A model generated the notes under the pieces. It ran no database searches, was not told where the DNA came from, and saw nothing but the letters and a program-made list of their open reading frames with translations. Positions 8,478 through 18,877 of a stretch of DNA of 64,000 bases are shown piece by piece; within the stretch, counting starts at the first letter, position 1, and each line of letters begins with the position of its first letter. The stretch spans positions 1,674,001 to 1,738,000 of the forward strand of contig JAGTPG010000001.1 in assembly GCA_018195615.1 (NCBI GenBank), written 5' to 3'. This DNA comes from Streptomyces tuirus (lineage in GTDB: Bacteria > Actinomycetota > Actinomycetes > Streptomycetales > Streptomycetaceae). Made by a program: the position numbers and the translations under genes.

Positions 8478-11400
8478 ATGACCACGACCCCCCGGCCGCA
8501 GCAGGAGACGCAAGCGGTGCGCACCGTCTGCTCGTACTGCGGTGTGGGCTGCGGGCTCGTGCTCGATGTCGCCGTGGGGCCGGACGGGCGGCGCACGGTC
8601 CTGAAGGCGGCGGGCGACAAGGCGCACCCGGCGAACGCCGGCCGGCTGTGCACCAAGGGCGCGACCACGGCCGAGATGCTCGCCGCGCCCGGCCGGCTGA
8701 CCACCGCGCTGGTCCGGGACGACCGGGGCGAGGAGCCGGTGCCGGCCCCGGTGGGCGACGCGATCGCCGAGACCGCCCGGCGCCTGCGCGAGATCGTCGA
8801 CGCGCACGGGCCGGACGCGGTCGCCTTCTACGTGTCCGGGCAGATGAGCCTGGAGGCCCAGTACCTGGCGAACAAGCTGGCCAAGGGGTTCGTGCGGACG
8901 AACCAGATCGAGTCGAACTCGCGGCTGTGCATGGCGAGCGCGGGCACCGGATACAAACTGTCGCTGGGCGCGGACGGGCCGCCCGGGTCGTACGAGGACT
9001 TCGACCGGGCGGACGCCTTTCTCGTCATCGGGTCGAACATGGCCGACTGCCATCCGATCCTGTTCCTGCGGATGATGGAGCGGGTCAAGGCGGGCGCCAA
9101 GCTGATCGTCGTCGATCCGCGGCGCACCGCGACCGCCGCCAAAGCCGACCTGTTCCTCCAGGTCAGGCCGGGGACCGACCTCGCGCTGCTGAACGGTCTG
9201 CTGCACCTGCTGCACGAGGGCGGGCACACCGACCCGGAGTTCGTCGCGGCCCACACCGAGGGCTGGGAGGACCTGCCCGGGTTCCTCGCCGACTACGCCC
9301 CGGCGGCGGTCGCCGAGATCACCGGGCTCGCCGAGGACGACCTGCGCGAGGCCGCCCGGCTGATCGGCGCGGCGGGCAAGCGGTGGATGAGCTGCTGGAC
9401 CATGGGGCTCAACCAGTCCACGCACGGCACCTGGAACACCAACGCCCTGGTCAACCTGCATCTGGCGACAGGGGCGATCTGCCGTCCGGGCGCCGGGCCG
9501 TTCTCCCTCACCGGCCAGCCCAACGCGATGGGCGGGCGCGAGATGGGCTACATGGGCCCGGGGCTGCCGGGTCAGCGGTCGGTGCTCGTGGCCGAGGAGC
9601 GGGCGTTCGTCGAGGAGCGGTGGGAGCTGCCGCCGGGGACGCTGCGCGCGGACGGGGCCGGGCAGGGCACGGTCGAGATGTTCCGGCGGATGGCCGACGG
9701 CGAGATCAAGGCCTGCTGGATCATCTGCACCAACCCCGTCGCCTCGGTGGCCAACCGCCGTACGGTCATCGAGGGCCTGGAGGCCGCCGAGTTCGTCGTC
9801 GCGCAGGACGTGTTCACGGACACCGAGACGAACGCGTACGCCGATGTCGTCCTGCCGGGCGCGATGTGGACCGAGGCGGAGGGCGTCTTCGTCAACAGCG
9901 AGCGCAACCTCACACTGACCCGGCAGGCCGCGGACCCGCCCGGGGAGGCGATGGCCGACTGGCGGATCATCGCGGAGGTGGCGTGCGCGATGGGGTACGA
10001 GAAGGGGTTCTCGTACGACAGCGCCGAGCAGGTCTTCGAGGAGATCCGGCGGTTCTGGAACCCGAAGACCGGGTGGGACCTGCGCGGGGTGTCCTACGAA
10101 CGGCTGCGTCAGACGCCCGTGCAGTGGCCGGCCGCGCGGGAGGACGGGCCGGAGCGCAATCCCGTCCGCTACGTGGGGGACGGTGTGCTGCGCTTCCCGA
10201 CGGCCAGTGGTCGTGCCGTCTTCTTCGCCCGGCCGCACCTGCCCGCGGCCGAGATGCCGGACGACGACTATCCGTTCGTGCTCAACACCGGGCGGGTGCA
10301 GCACCAGTGGCACACGCTCACCAAGACCGGGAAGGTCGCCAAGCTCAACAAGCTGAACTCCGGTCCCTTCGTGGAGGTCCACCCGCGGGACGCGGACGCG
10401 CTCGGCGTCGCGGAGGGCGATCTGGTCGAGGTCGCCTCGCGGCGTGGCCGGGCCGTGCTGCCGGCGGTCGTGACGGACCGCGTTCGGCCGGGGTGCGCCT
10501 TCGCGCCGTTCCACTGGAACGACCTGTTCGGCGAGTACCTGAGCATCAACGCGGTGACGAGCGACGCGGTGGATCCGCTGTCCTTCCAGCCGGAGTTCAA
10601 GGTGTGCGCCGTGTCGCTGGCGAAAGTGGCGACGCCAGTGCGCGAGGAACCCGCGGCGGCTCTGACGCCCACTGCCCTCACCCCCGGTGCCGCCGATCCC
10701 TTCGGTCTCGAACCCTCCCCTCCGCCGGCGCTCTCCGCCCAGGAACGGCAGTACCTCACGGGCTTCCTCGCCGGCCTCGGCTCGGGTGCGCCCGGCGTTC
10801 CGGTGCTCCCGCCGGACGCGCCCTTCTCGCCCGAGCACGCCTTGTGGGTCAACGGCGTCCTCGCCGGCATGTACTCCCGGACCGCGCCCGCCGCCCCACA
10901 CCGGCAGGGCGGCCGGGAGGTCGTGGTGCTGTGGGCCTCGCAGACGGGGAACGCCGAGGAGTTCGCCGCCGCCACCGCCGAGCGGCTGACGTCGACCGGG
11001 CACCGTACGACCCTGGTCGGCATGGACGAGGCCGACATCGGGACGCTCGCCCGCACGGCGGACCTGCTCTTCATCACCAGCACCTTCGGGACGGCGACGC
11101 GCCCGACAACGGCACCGGCTTCTGGGACGCGCTCGCCGGGGAACGAGCCCCGCGGCTGGACGGGGTGCGGTTCGCCGTCCTCGCCTTCGGCGACTCCTCG
11201 TACGACGACTTCTGCGGGCACGGGCGGCGCCTGGACGCGCGGCTCGACGAGCTGGGCGGGGTGCGGCTGGCCCCGCGTACGGACTGCGAACCGGACTACG
11301 ACACCTCCGCCGGGGCGTGGCTCGACCAGGTGCTCTCGGCGCTGGGCGGCACCACCACCGAGGTACCGAAGCAGACGCCCGAGTCCCGGTCCAAGCCGCC

Positions 11401-12508
11401 GGCCACGACCGCGCGGCTCGTCGGCAACCGGCTGCTCAGCCGGCCCGGCGCGGGCAAGGAGGTGCGGCGGTTCACCTTCGACACGAGCGGGACGGACCTG
11501 ACGTACGAGGCCGGGGACGCGCTGGGCGTACGGCCCGTCAACGCGCCCGCTCTCGTGGCCGAGTGGCTGGCGGTGACCGGACTGGACGCGGAGGCGGCCG
11601 TCGCGGTGGACGGGGCCGGCGAGGTGCCGTTCGCCGAGGCGCTCAGCCGGCACTTGGACATCACGAGGATCACCCCCGACCTGCTGCGCTTCGTGGCGGA
11701 ACGGGCCCATGACGACCACGCGTTGCGCAGGCTGCTGCGGCCCGACAACAAGGACGGTCTCGCGCAGTGGAGTTGGGGGCGGCAGGCGGTGGACGTGGTC
11801 GCCGAGTACGGGGTGCGGGCGAGCGCCGGGGAGTGGGCCGGGGTGCTGCGCAGGCTCCAGCCGCGGCTGTACTCCATATCGTCCAGCCCGCTCGTCGACC
11901 CGCGGCGGGTGTCGCTGACGGTGTCCGTGGTGCGGTACGAGAACCTGCACGGGCGGGCGCGTGGCGGAGTGTGCTCGCCGTTCCTGGCCGACGCCGGGCC
12001 GGACACCGAGGTGCCGGTGTTCGTGCAGCGTTCGCCGCACTTCCGGCCCCCGGCCGACGCGTCGACGCCGATGGTCATGGTCGGCCCCGGCACCGGCGTC
12101 GCGCCGTTCGTCGGCTTCCTCCAGGAGCGGCGGGCCCTCGGGCACGGAGCTCCCAACTGGCTGTTCTTCGGCGAGCAGCACCGTGCGACGGACTTCTACT
12201 ACGAGGACGAGCTGACGGCGCTGCTCGACGAGGGCACCCTGACCCGCCTGGACACCGCCTTCTCCCGGGACCAGCGCAACAAGGTGTACGTGCAGGACCG
12301 GATGCGCGAGCACGGGCCGGAGCTGTGGCACTGGCTGCGCGACGGGGCGCGCTTCTACGTGTGCGGGGACGCCTCGCGCATGGCCAAGGACGTGGACCGG
12401 GCGCTGCGGGACATCGCGATGACGCACGGTGGGCTGGGCGAGGCGGAGGCCGCCGCGTACGTGAAGCAACTCGCGGCGGACAAGCGGTATGTGCGGGACG
12501 TGTACTGA
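8478..12508 (+). CDS. nasA: Assimilatory nitrate reductase fused to a CysJ-like flavoprotein (one apparent frameshift near 11090)
   Basis: The enzyme reduces nitrate to nitrite with NADPH as likely donor. After frame repair it has 1343 residues. The N-terminal 4Fe-4S domain has ligands C18, C21, C25 and C58. The molybdopterin oxidoreductase and dinucleotide-binding domains run to about 720. A Pro/Ala linker leads to a flavodoxin domain ([12 protein letters not shown], about 814), a CysJ-type FAD domain with [10 protein letters not shown] at about 1130, and an NADPH domain with [12 protein letters not shown] at about 1203. The frame changes at GGG 11089-11091; adding one G restores [19 protein letters not shown], the expected flavodoxin sequence. 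No nitrite reductase is adjacent. Regulation by GlnR is suggested by the site upstream. Confidence 0.93.
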
Positions 12509-12611
12509 CCGCGAACGTGCCTGAGGACGACCGGCCCCCTTACTCGCCTCACACCGGACTCTTCACCTCCGCCCGGGCCTCGCTCACCGGCGGCGATTAG
12601 CGTCCCTCGCC

Positions 12612-14342
12612 GTGTACTCGGCAGAAACCACGCTGGTGGTGCCCGGCCCGCGCACGCGGTCGGCGGTGGCCGGGCCCCCTCCCCCGGCCCAGTGGCACCG
12701 CGTTCTGACCCTGCTCGCCGACATCAGTCTGCTGATCGGCACGCGAGCGGTGTGGACGGCGGCGGCCGGTCACCGGCCGGCCGTGGCCGCGGTGATCTCG
12801 GCGTGCTACGCCGCCATTCTGGTGTGCGGGGTGCTGGCCCTGGTGGTCCGCCGGGAACGGTCGCTGGCCCGGGTGGACCTGGGCGTGCTGGTGACGGGCG
12901 TGACCCTCACCCTCTGCGCGTGGGTCATGCTGCACCGCGGCTCCGACGAGGCGCTGCTCACCACCCAGGCGGCACGGCAACTGGCCGCGGGCCGGCCGGT
13001 GTACGGGCAGCCGTGGCCGTGGCTCTTCGGCCACGGCGCGGCTCTCACCCCGACGGTGACCGGCGGCTACGACCTCACCTACGGCTATCCGCCGCTGGCC
13101 CCGCTGCTGACCGTGCCGCTGCTGTGGCTGGGGCACGGCGGTGCCCCGGCGACGGCGTTGAGCACGGGCGCGCTCCTCGCCGGCACGGTCGTACTGTGGC
13201 GGATGCTCCCGGCGCCGTGGCGGTCGGCGGCGACCATGGTGTGCCTGGGCTTCGGGATGCTGCCGTCGTACGGCCGCCTCGGCTACCCGGCGATCGTGGC
13301 CCTGGCCCTGCTGGTGCCGGTGGTGGTGCGCTGGCCGCGGACCGGTGCGGGCGGGCGGCTGGGTGCCGCGGGCCTGGCGCGGGCCGCGTGCCTGGGGGCG
13401 GCGTGCGCTGCGCAGCAACTCCCGTGGTTCCTGGCGCCGTTCCTGCTGGCCGGGATGTACGCGGTGCGGCGCGGCGAGCTGGGAGGTCGGGCCGCGGCGC
13501 TGGTGGTGCTGCGGTTCGCGGGTGCCGCGGCGGTGGTGTGGCTCCTGGTCAACGCCTACTTCGCCGTCAGCGAGCCGGGCGCCTGGCTGAGGGGGATCGC
13601 CCTGCCGCTGACACAGGGCGCGGTGCTGCACGGGCAGGGCGTGGTGGACATCTCGCTGTACCTGACGAACGGCAGCGACCGGCTCGACTGGTACTCCTCC
13701 GCGAGTCTGCTGCTGCTCGCCGGCCTGCTCGTGCTGTTCGTGCTGTTCGTCCGGCGGCTGGGTCCGGCCGCGACCGTCCTGCCCTGGTGCGCGTTCTATC
13801 TGGCGACCCGGTCCCAGGACGGCTACTACCTGATGATGACGCCGCTGTGGCTGGCTGCGGCCGTCACGGCTCCGGCCTCGGCGTTCGCCGGGGCGTGGCA
13901 GCCTGGTCCGCGCCTGCTGACCGGACCGCACCGCCGCCCGGCCCGGATCGTCGCGACGGTGCTGCTGCTCGCGCCCGCGCCGGTCGGTGCGGCCGTGGCG
14001 GCGACGGGCACGCCGCCCCTGCGCATGCGGGTCGTCGCGGCGAACCACCCCACGGCGGCCGCGGTCTCCCGCCTCACCCTGGAGGTCACCAACACGGACG
14101 ACACGCCTCTCGCCCCGCACTTCACCCTGACCACGGGGCAGGGCATGGACCCGTACTGGCGGGTCGTCCGGGGTCCGCACACCCTGCCCTCGCACAGCAC
14201 CGCCCGCTACGAACTCCGGCCGCCGTCGGGCCGGTTCCTCCTGCCCGGGCCGGGTGTCCGGATCCGTCTGCGCGCGTTCACGGCGTCGCCGCAGACCCTG
14301 TCGAGCGCCGATGTGCGGTCGGCGGTGCGGGGAGCGGAGTGA
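12612..14342 (+). CDS. Polytopic membrane protein, GT-C glycosyltransferase-like
   Basis: The 576-residue protein has about ten to twelve hydrophobic segments spread over residues 25-480 and a soluble extracytoplasmic C-terminal domain of about 100 residues with beta-rich composition. Between the first membrane segments lies an acidic GSDEALLTTQAARQLAAGRPVYG stretch similar in layout to GT-C (GT87/GT39-like) transferases, where an early loop holds the catalytic acid. I infer a polyprenyl-phosphate-sugar transferase, but no donor or acceptor can be named. The GTG start at 12612 has only weak ribosome-site support. It is followed nine bases later by the convergent YceI gene. Confidence 0.78.
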   Translation: MYSAETTLVVPGPRTRSAVAGPPPPAQWHRVLTLLADISLLIGTRAVWTAAAGHRPAVAAVISACYAAILVCGVLALVVRRERSLARVDLGVLVTGVTLTLCAWVMLHRGSDEALLTTQAARQLAAGRPVYGQPWPWLFGHGAALTPTVTGGYDLTYGYPPLAPLLTVPLLWLGHGGAPATALSTGALLAGTVVLWRMLPAPWRSAATMVCLGFGMLPSYGRLGYPAIVALALLVPVVVRWPRTGAGGRLGAAGLARAACLGAACAAQQLPWFLAPFLLAGMYAVRRGELGGRAAALVVLRFAGAAAVVWLLVNAYFAVSEPGAWLRGIALPLTQGAVLHGQGVVDISLYLTNGSDRLDWYSSASLLLLAGLLVLFVLFVRRLGPAATVLPWCAFYLATRSQDGYYLMMTPLWLAAAVTAPASAFAGAWQPGPRLLTGPHRRPARIVATVLLLAPAPVGAAVAATGTPPLRMRVVAANHPTAAAVSRLTLEVTNTDDTPLAPHFTLTTGQGMDPYWRVVRGPHTLPSHSTARYELRPPSGRFLLPGPGVRIRLRAFTASPQTLSSADVRSAVRGAE

Positions 14343-14350
14343 CGGCGAGG

Positions 14351-14866
14351 TCAGCCGGTGGCCCGGACGAAGCGGAGGGCCGCGGTGACGGTGGTCCGGC
14401 CGCGGATCATGCCCAGCTGGTTCCAGCCCATGCCGAACTGCTCCCGGTCGACGCTGAACTCCGCCTCCAGGGTGAGTCCCGCGGTGTCCCGGTCCTTCAG
14501 GCGCGCGGTCAGGGACAGCGGCCTGCTGATGCCGCGGACGGTCAGCTGGCCGACGACCTGCACCTGGTCGCCGTCGCGCAGTTCGGCGCTGCGGGCCGCG
14601 AAGGTGATCTCGGGGTGGTGGTCCGCGTCGAAGAAGTCGGCGGACTTCAGGTGGGTGTCCCGCTTGGCGTTGCCGGTGTCGAGGGAGGCGACGTCGAAGG
14701 TCAGGGTGCCGACGGCGGACCCGTCGGGCCGCACCTCGCCCGTGCCGGCGAGGGCGCCGAAGCCGCCCTTGACGGTGACCAGGCCCCACATGGTCTTGTG
14801 CCGGATGCCGACGGTCGAGGCGGTCGCGTCGAGCTGCCACAGTCCGGTTTCCACGGCGACGGTCAT
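14351..14866 (-). CDS. YceI family protein
   Basis: The 171-residue protein is a YceI lipocalin-like barrel: an N-terminal GLWQLDATASTVGIRHKT, a central DTGNAKRDTHLKSADFFDAD with the family's R-D-HL segment, and FGMGWN near the end. YceI barrels bind polyisoprenoid or amide lipids. No signal peptide is seen, so this one is cytoplasmic, as in many actinomycetes. The ATG at 14866 is preceded by GAGAAGGA. It is divergent from a MarR regulator across a region carrying three copies of a TCCAAA/TTTGGA operator, and is therefore the likely target of that regulator. Confidence 0.93.
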   Translation of the reverse strand: MTVAVETGLWQLDATASTVGIRHKTMWGLVTVKGGFGALAGTGEVRPDGSAVGTLTFDVASLDTGNAKRDTHLKSADFFDADHHPEITFAARSAELRDGDQVQVVGQLTVRGISRPLSLTARLKDRDTAGLTLEAEFSVDREQFGMGWNQLGMIRGRTTVTAALRFVRATG

Positions 14867-14886
14867 GATCCTTCTCCCACACTCAT

Positions 14887-14976
14887 GTCGTCCAAATTTG
14901 GATGACCAACTGGATGACCGCACGCTAGCGGCTCGTCCAAAATTGAACAACCCCCCTGTTCCAAATTTGGACGACA
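14887..14976. promoter_or_regulatory. Three related palindromic operators between YceI and MarR genes
   Basis: Two copies share the perfect 12-base palindrome TCCAAATTTGGA. The first spans 14887-14906 (GTCGTCCAAATTTGGATGAC) and extends as a near-perfect 20-base palindrome. The third spans 14957-14976. A weaker copy (GTCCAAAATTGAAC) lies at about 14935-14948. The stretch is strikingly A/T-rich for this genome. Copy 1 sits 21 bases before the YceI start and copy 3 sits 16 bases before the MarR start, as expected for autoregulation and coregulation by the MarR protein. Confidence 0.8.
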
Positions 14977-14991
14977 GGTACTCTTGAACGC

Positions 14992-15491
14992 ATGGCCGAA
15001 CATCATGAGCACCCCGCCGACCTGCCCGGATGCCCGGCCGGGGCAGTGGGCTGCTGCCGGCGGGGCTGCGCGCCTGGATGCTGCTGCTCGCCGCGACGGG
15101 GGCCGTGGAGCAGCGGCTGCGCGCGGTCGTGAAGGAGAGGCTGGACGTCTCGCACGACGAGTTCCTGGTGCTGTGCCTGCTCGCGGAGCAGCCCGAGGGC
15201 GGCCTGCGCATGACCCGTGTCGCGGAACTCCTGGGCCGCCCCAAGACCCGCCTCACCTACCAGATCGCCTGCCTCCAGCACGCCGGCCTCGTCACCCGTC
15301 GGTCGGTGTGCGGTGACAGACGCGGCATCGAGGTCGCCCTCCCCGACAAGGCCCGCCGCCTGCTGACCGAGGCCTCCGACACGCTCGCCGAGACGGTCAC
15401 CGAGTCCTTCGGCCGCTTCATGGGGCCCGACCAGTGCGAGGCGATGCGCGCACTGGTGCCGGACCTCGCCCAGGAGTCCCGCGGGGAGTGA
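14992..15491 (+). CDS. MarR family transcriptional regulator (apparent frameshift near 15028)
   Basis: The winged-helix regulator has about 166 residues. Its core (DEFLVLCLLAEQPEGGLRMT, then RVAELLGRPKTRLTYQI recognition helix, then a wing with a CGDRRG turn) is a typical MarR DNA-binding domain between N- and C-terminal dimerisation helices. The ATG at 14992 gives MAEHHEHPADLPG, which joins the core frame if one G is restored at 15028-15029. If not, translation would begin at the ATG at 15030 in the core frame. It probably binds the TCCAAATTTGGA operators just upstream and controls itself and YceI. The ligand is unknown. Confidence 0.88.
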
Positions 15492-15566
15492 GAGGCCGGG
15501 CGGTTCACCGGAACCCGGTCGGGGGTACCCGGCGCCTGCTCGTTCCGACATCAGCAGGAGGCCTCC

Positions 15567-18500
15567 ATGGGCACGTTGGACCTGCCCGATCCCGTCGTAC
15601 GGCACCCGTCGGGCGGACCGCCCGTCGACGCGGTGGCGCTCGCGGAGGCGTTACGGGCGCGGGTCGACGGTGAGGTGCGGTTCGACGGGGGGAGCCGGGC
15701 CGCGTACTCGACGGACGCCTCCAACTTCCGGCAGACGCCGATCGGTGTGGTGGTGCCGGGGACGCCCGAGGCGGCGGTGGAGGCGGTGGCCGTGGCCCGC
15801 GAACACGGGGCGCCGGTGCTGTCCCGGGGCGGTGGGACGAGCCTGGCAGGGCAGTGCACCAACACCGCCGTGGTGATCGACTGGTCGAAGTACTGCAACC
15901 GGCTGGAGTCCGTGGACACCGACGGCCGCACCTGCGTCGTACAGCCCGGCATCGTCCTGGACGACCTCAACCGGCAGCTCGCCCCGACCGGTCTGCGCTA
16001 CGGCCCCGAGCCCGCCACCCACCCCAACTGCACGATCGGCGGCATGATCGGCAACAACTCCTGCGGCGCCACCGCCCAGGCGCACGGCAAGGTCGTCGAC
16101 AACATCGCCCGCCTGGAGGTGCTGCTCTACGACGGCACCCGGTTCTGGTGCGGCGAGACCAGCGAGGAGGAGTACGCCGAGATCGAACGGCAGGGGGACC
16201 TGCGGGCGTCCGTCTACCGGCGGTTGCGGGCGCTGCGCGACACGTACGGCGACGAGGTCCGCCGGCGCTTTCCCGGCATCCCGCGCCGCGTCTCCGGCTA
16301 CAACCTCGACTCCCTGCTGCCGGAGCACGGCTTCGACGTCGCCGGGCTGCTGGTCGGCAGCGAGTCGTCGCTGGTCACCGTGGTGCGCGCGGAACTGGAA
16401 CTCGTGCCGGTCGTGAAGGAACGCACGCTGGTGGTGCTGGGGTTCCCCCGGATCGACCAGGCCGCGGAGGCCGTGCCGGACATCCTGCCGCACGAGCCGA
16501 TCGCGCTCGAAGGCGTGGACCGCCGGCTCGTCCACGACCAGCGGCTCAAGCACCTCAACACCAAGGCCCTCGGCGAACTCCCCGACGGCGACGCGTTCCT
16601 GATGGTGCAGTTCGGCGCCGACACCGTGACGGAGGCGGACCGCCGGGCCCACCGGATGCTGGACGCCCTGCGCGAGACCGAGCACGACCCCGAGGTGGCG
16701 TTCCTCGACGAACCGGTCCACGAGCAGAGCCTGTGGCAGGTCCGGGAGTCCGGCCTCGGCGCCACCGCGCACGTGCCGCACCGGCCCGACACCTTCGAAG
16801 GCTGGAGGACTCGGCCGTACCGCCCGAGCGGCTGGGCGAGTACCTGCGCCGGCTGCAGGAGCTGTACGCGGAGTTCGGCTACCTCAGCGACACCGGGCCC
16901 AGCCTCTACGGCCACTTCGGGCAGGGCTGTGTGCACACCCGGATCCCCTTCGACCTGTACACGGCCGACGGGGTGGCCGCCTACCGGCGGTTCATGGAAC
17001 GGGCGGCCGATCTGGTCGCCGGGTTCGGCGGGTCGTTCTCCGGGAGCACGGCGACGGGCAGAGCCGCGGCGAGCTGCTGCCGCGGATGTTCGGGGAGGAG
17101 CTGGTGGAGGCGTTCGGGCGGCTCAAGGCCGTCTTCGACCCGCTGAACCGGATGAACCCCGGGAAGGTGGTGGCACCGTACGGGCTGGACCAGAATCTGC
17201 GCCTGGGCGGCGACTGGGCGCCTCGGGACCGGCGCGACCTGCACTTCCGCTTCCCGCACGACGGCGGTTCCTTCGCGGAGGCGGCCAACCGGTGCGTCGG
17301 CGTCGGCAAGTGCCGGCAGCTCACCAACGACGGCGGCGCGGTGATGTGCCCCTCGTACCAGGTGACGCGGGAGGAGGAGCACTCCACGCGCGGACGCGCC
17401 CGGCTGCTGTTCGAGATGTTCGACGGGCACGGGGACAGCGCGATCCGCGACGGCTGGCGTTCCGAGGAGGTCAAGGACGCCCTCGACCTGTGCCTGGCGT
17501 GCAAGGGCTGCAAGAAGGACTGCCCGGCGGATGTCGACATGGCGACGTACAAGGCGGAGTTCCTGTCCCACCACTACCAGGGGCGGCCCTGGCGCCGGCC
17601 GCGCTCGGATCTGTCGATGGGCTGGCTGCCGGCGCTCGCCCAGGCGGTCGGACGGACCCGGCTCGGCCCGGTCGTCAACGCGCTCACCCACACGCCACCG
17701 CTGTCGAGGGCGGCGGTCGCCGCGGCGGGGGTGGCGGACCGGGAGGTGCCGCTGTTCGCGGGGCGGACGCTCCAGCAGTGGTTCCGGGAGCACGAGCCGT
17801 CCGGCGACGGGCGGCGCGGGACGGTCCTGCTGTGGCCGGACACCTTCACCAACCACTTCCACCCGCACATCGGCCGGGCGGCCGTCGCGCTGCTGGAGCA
17901 CGCGGGCTGGCGCGTGGAGCTGCCCACCGAGCCGCTGTGCTGCGGCCTGACCTGGATCTCCACCGGCCAGCTCGGCATCGCCGAACGCGTTCTCGGCCGG
18001 ACCGTCCGGCATCTCGCCGGGCATGTCCGCTCGGGCGGCCGGGTGGTGGCGCTCGAGCCGAGCTGCACGGCCGTGTTCCGCTCCGACGCGGCGGAGCTGT
18101 TCCCGGGCGACCAGGACGTGCGCCGGCTGCGCGACCAGACGGTGACCCTCGCCGAACTGCTCACCGAGCACTCCCCGGCTATGAGCCCCCGCAGGTGCCC
18201 GAGCGCTCCGCGCGTGCCCTGGCGCAGGTGCACTGCCACCAGCACGCCGTGACCGGCTGGGACGCCGACCGGGAGCTGTTGCGCCGGGCCGGGGTGGACG
18301 CGGAGCGGCTGGACGCGGGCTGCTGCGGGCTGGCCGGCAACTTCGGCTTCGAACGCGGCCATCTCGACGTCAGCGAGGCGTGCGCGGAGCGCGTACTGCT
18401 GCCCGGCTGCGGGCGGAGGACGAGGAGACGGTGGTGCTGGCCGACGGCTTCAGCTGCCGCACCCAGATCCACGAGCTGGACAGCGGCGGCCACGAGGGCG

Positions 18501-18678
18501 TGCACTTGGCGGAACTGCTGGCCTCCGCGCTCCCCGGCGCCCCGGGCAGCGCGTACGGCGTCGCCCCGGGCGCCCGTCCGGAGCCCCGGGCCGGAGGGCG
18601 AGGGCCCTCGCGCTGGCGGGTGCGGGGCTGGCCGCCGTGGGCGCCACGGCCGGGCTGGTCCGCGGACTGCGGCGCTAG
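15567..18678 (+). CDS. FAD-binding and Fe-S oxidoreductase, fused GlcD/GlcF type (five apparent frameshifts)
   Basis: After repair the product has about 1038 residues. The N-terminal FAD_binding_4 domain shows LSRGGGTSLAGQC and IGGMIGNNSCGA, and a FAD-oxidase C-terminal domain follows to about 540. Next come two Fe-S clusters (CVGVGKC and CPSYQ; CLACKGCKKDCP) and two CCG domains (LCCGLTW, GCCGLAGNFGFERG). This is the architecture of glycolate/D-lactate dehydrogenase fusions that pass electrons to the respiratory chain; the exact 2-hydroxyacid substrate is not shown. A clean AGGAGG precedes the ATG. Frames change at about 16805, 17043, 18178, 18405 and 18600, each healed by one added G. The C-terminus then ends with a short hydrophobic Ala/Gly-rich helix and the TAG at 18676. 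Confidence 0.9.
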
Positions 18679-18781
18679 GCGCACACCCGGGCGGCTTTCT
18701 CTACAGCGTCGTAGAATCCGGGAACACACGCGCGACCACGATCGTTGACCCGAGTACACACCACGCAGAAGGAGTGACTTC

Positions 18782-18877
18782 TTGTCCGCCAGACCGACGG
18801 ACCCTCCGGGGCACAGTCCCCGACCATCCCGCCACGACATCAGTGATCGCGGCACACGGCGGGGTGGTGCCGGATGA
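18782..18877 (+). CDS. Possible leader peptide (31 codons) coupled to CNNM gene
   Basis: A TTG start has a GGAG ribosome site seven bases upstream, in AGAAGGAG. The ORF encodes 31 residues rich in Arg, Pro, Gly and Ser (it includes ARPTDPPGHSPRPSRHD) and ends in a TGA that overlaps the next ATG by four bases (ATGA at 18874). The region between 18679 and 18781 contains no other gene. A TTGACC at 18745-18750 could be a -35 element. The arrangement suggests translational coupling or attenuation of the downstream transporter-like genes. The coding status is inferred only from the ribosome site and the overlap. Confidence 0.45.
   Translation: MSARPTDPPGHSPRPSRHDISDRGTRRGGAG

Noticed and set aside
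8430..12469. Long open frames antisense to the nitrate reductase (over 700 codons)
   Set aside because: High-GC codon bias keeps the opposite strand open. The plus-strand protein has all catalytic motifs; the antisense frames have none.
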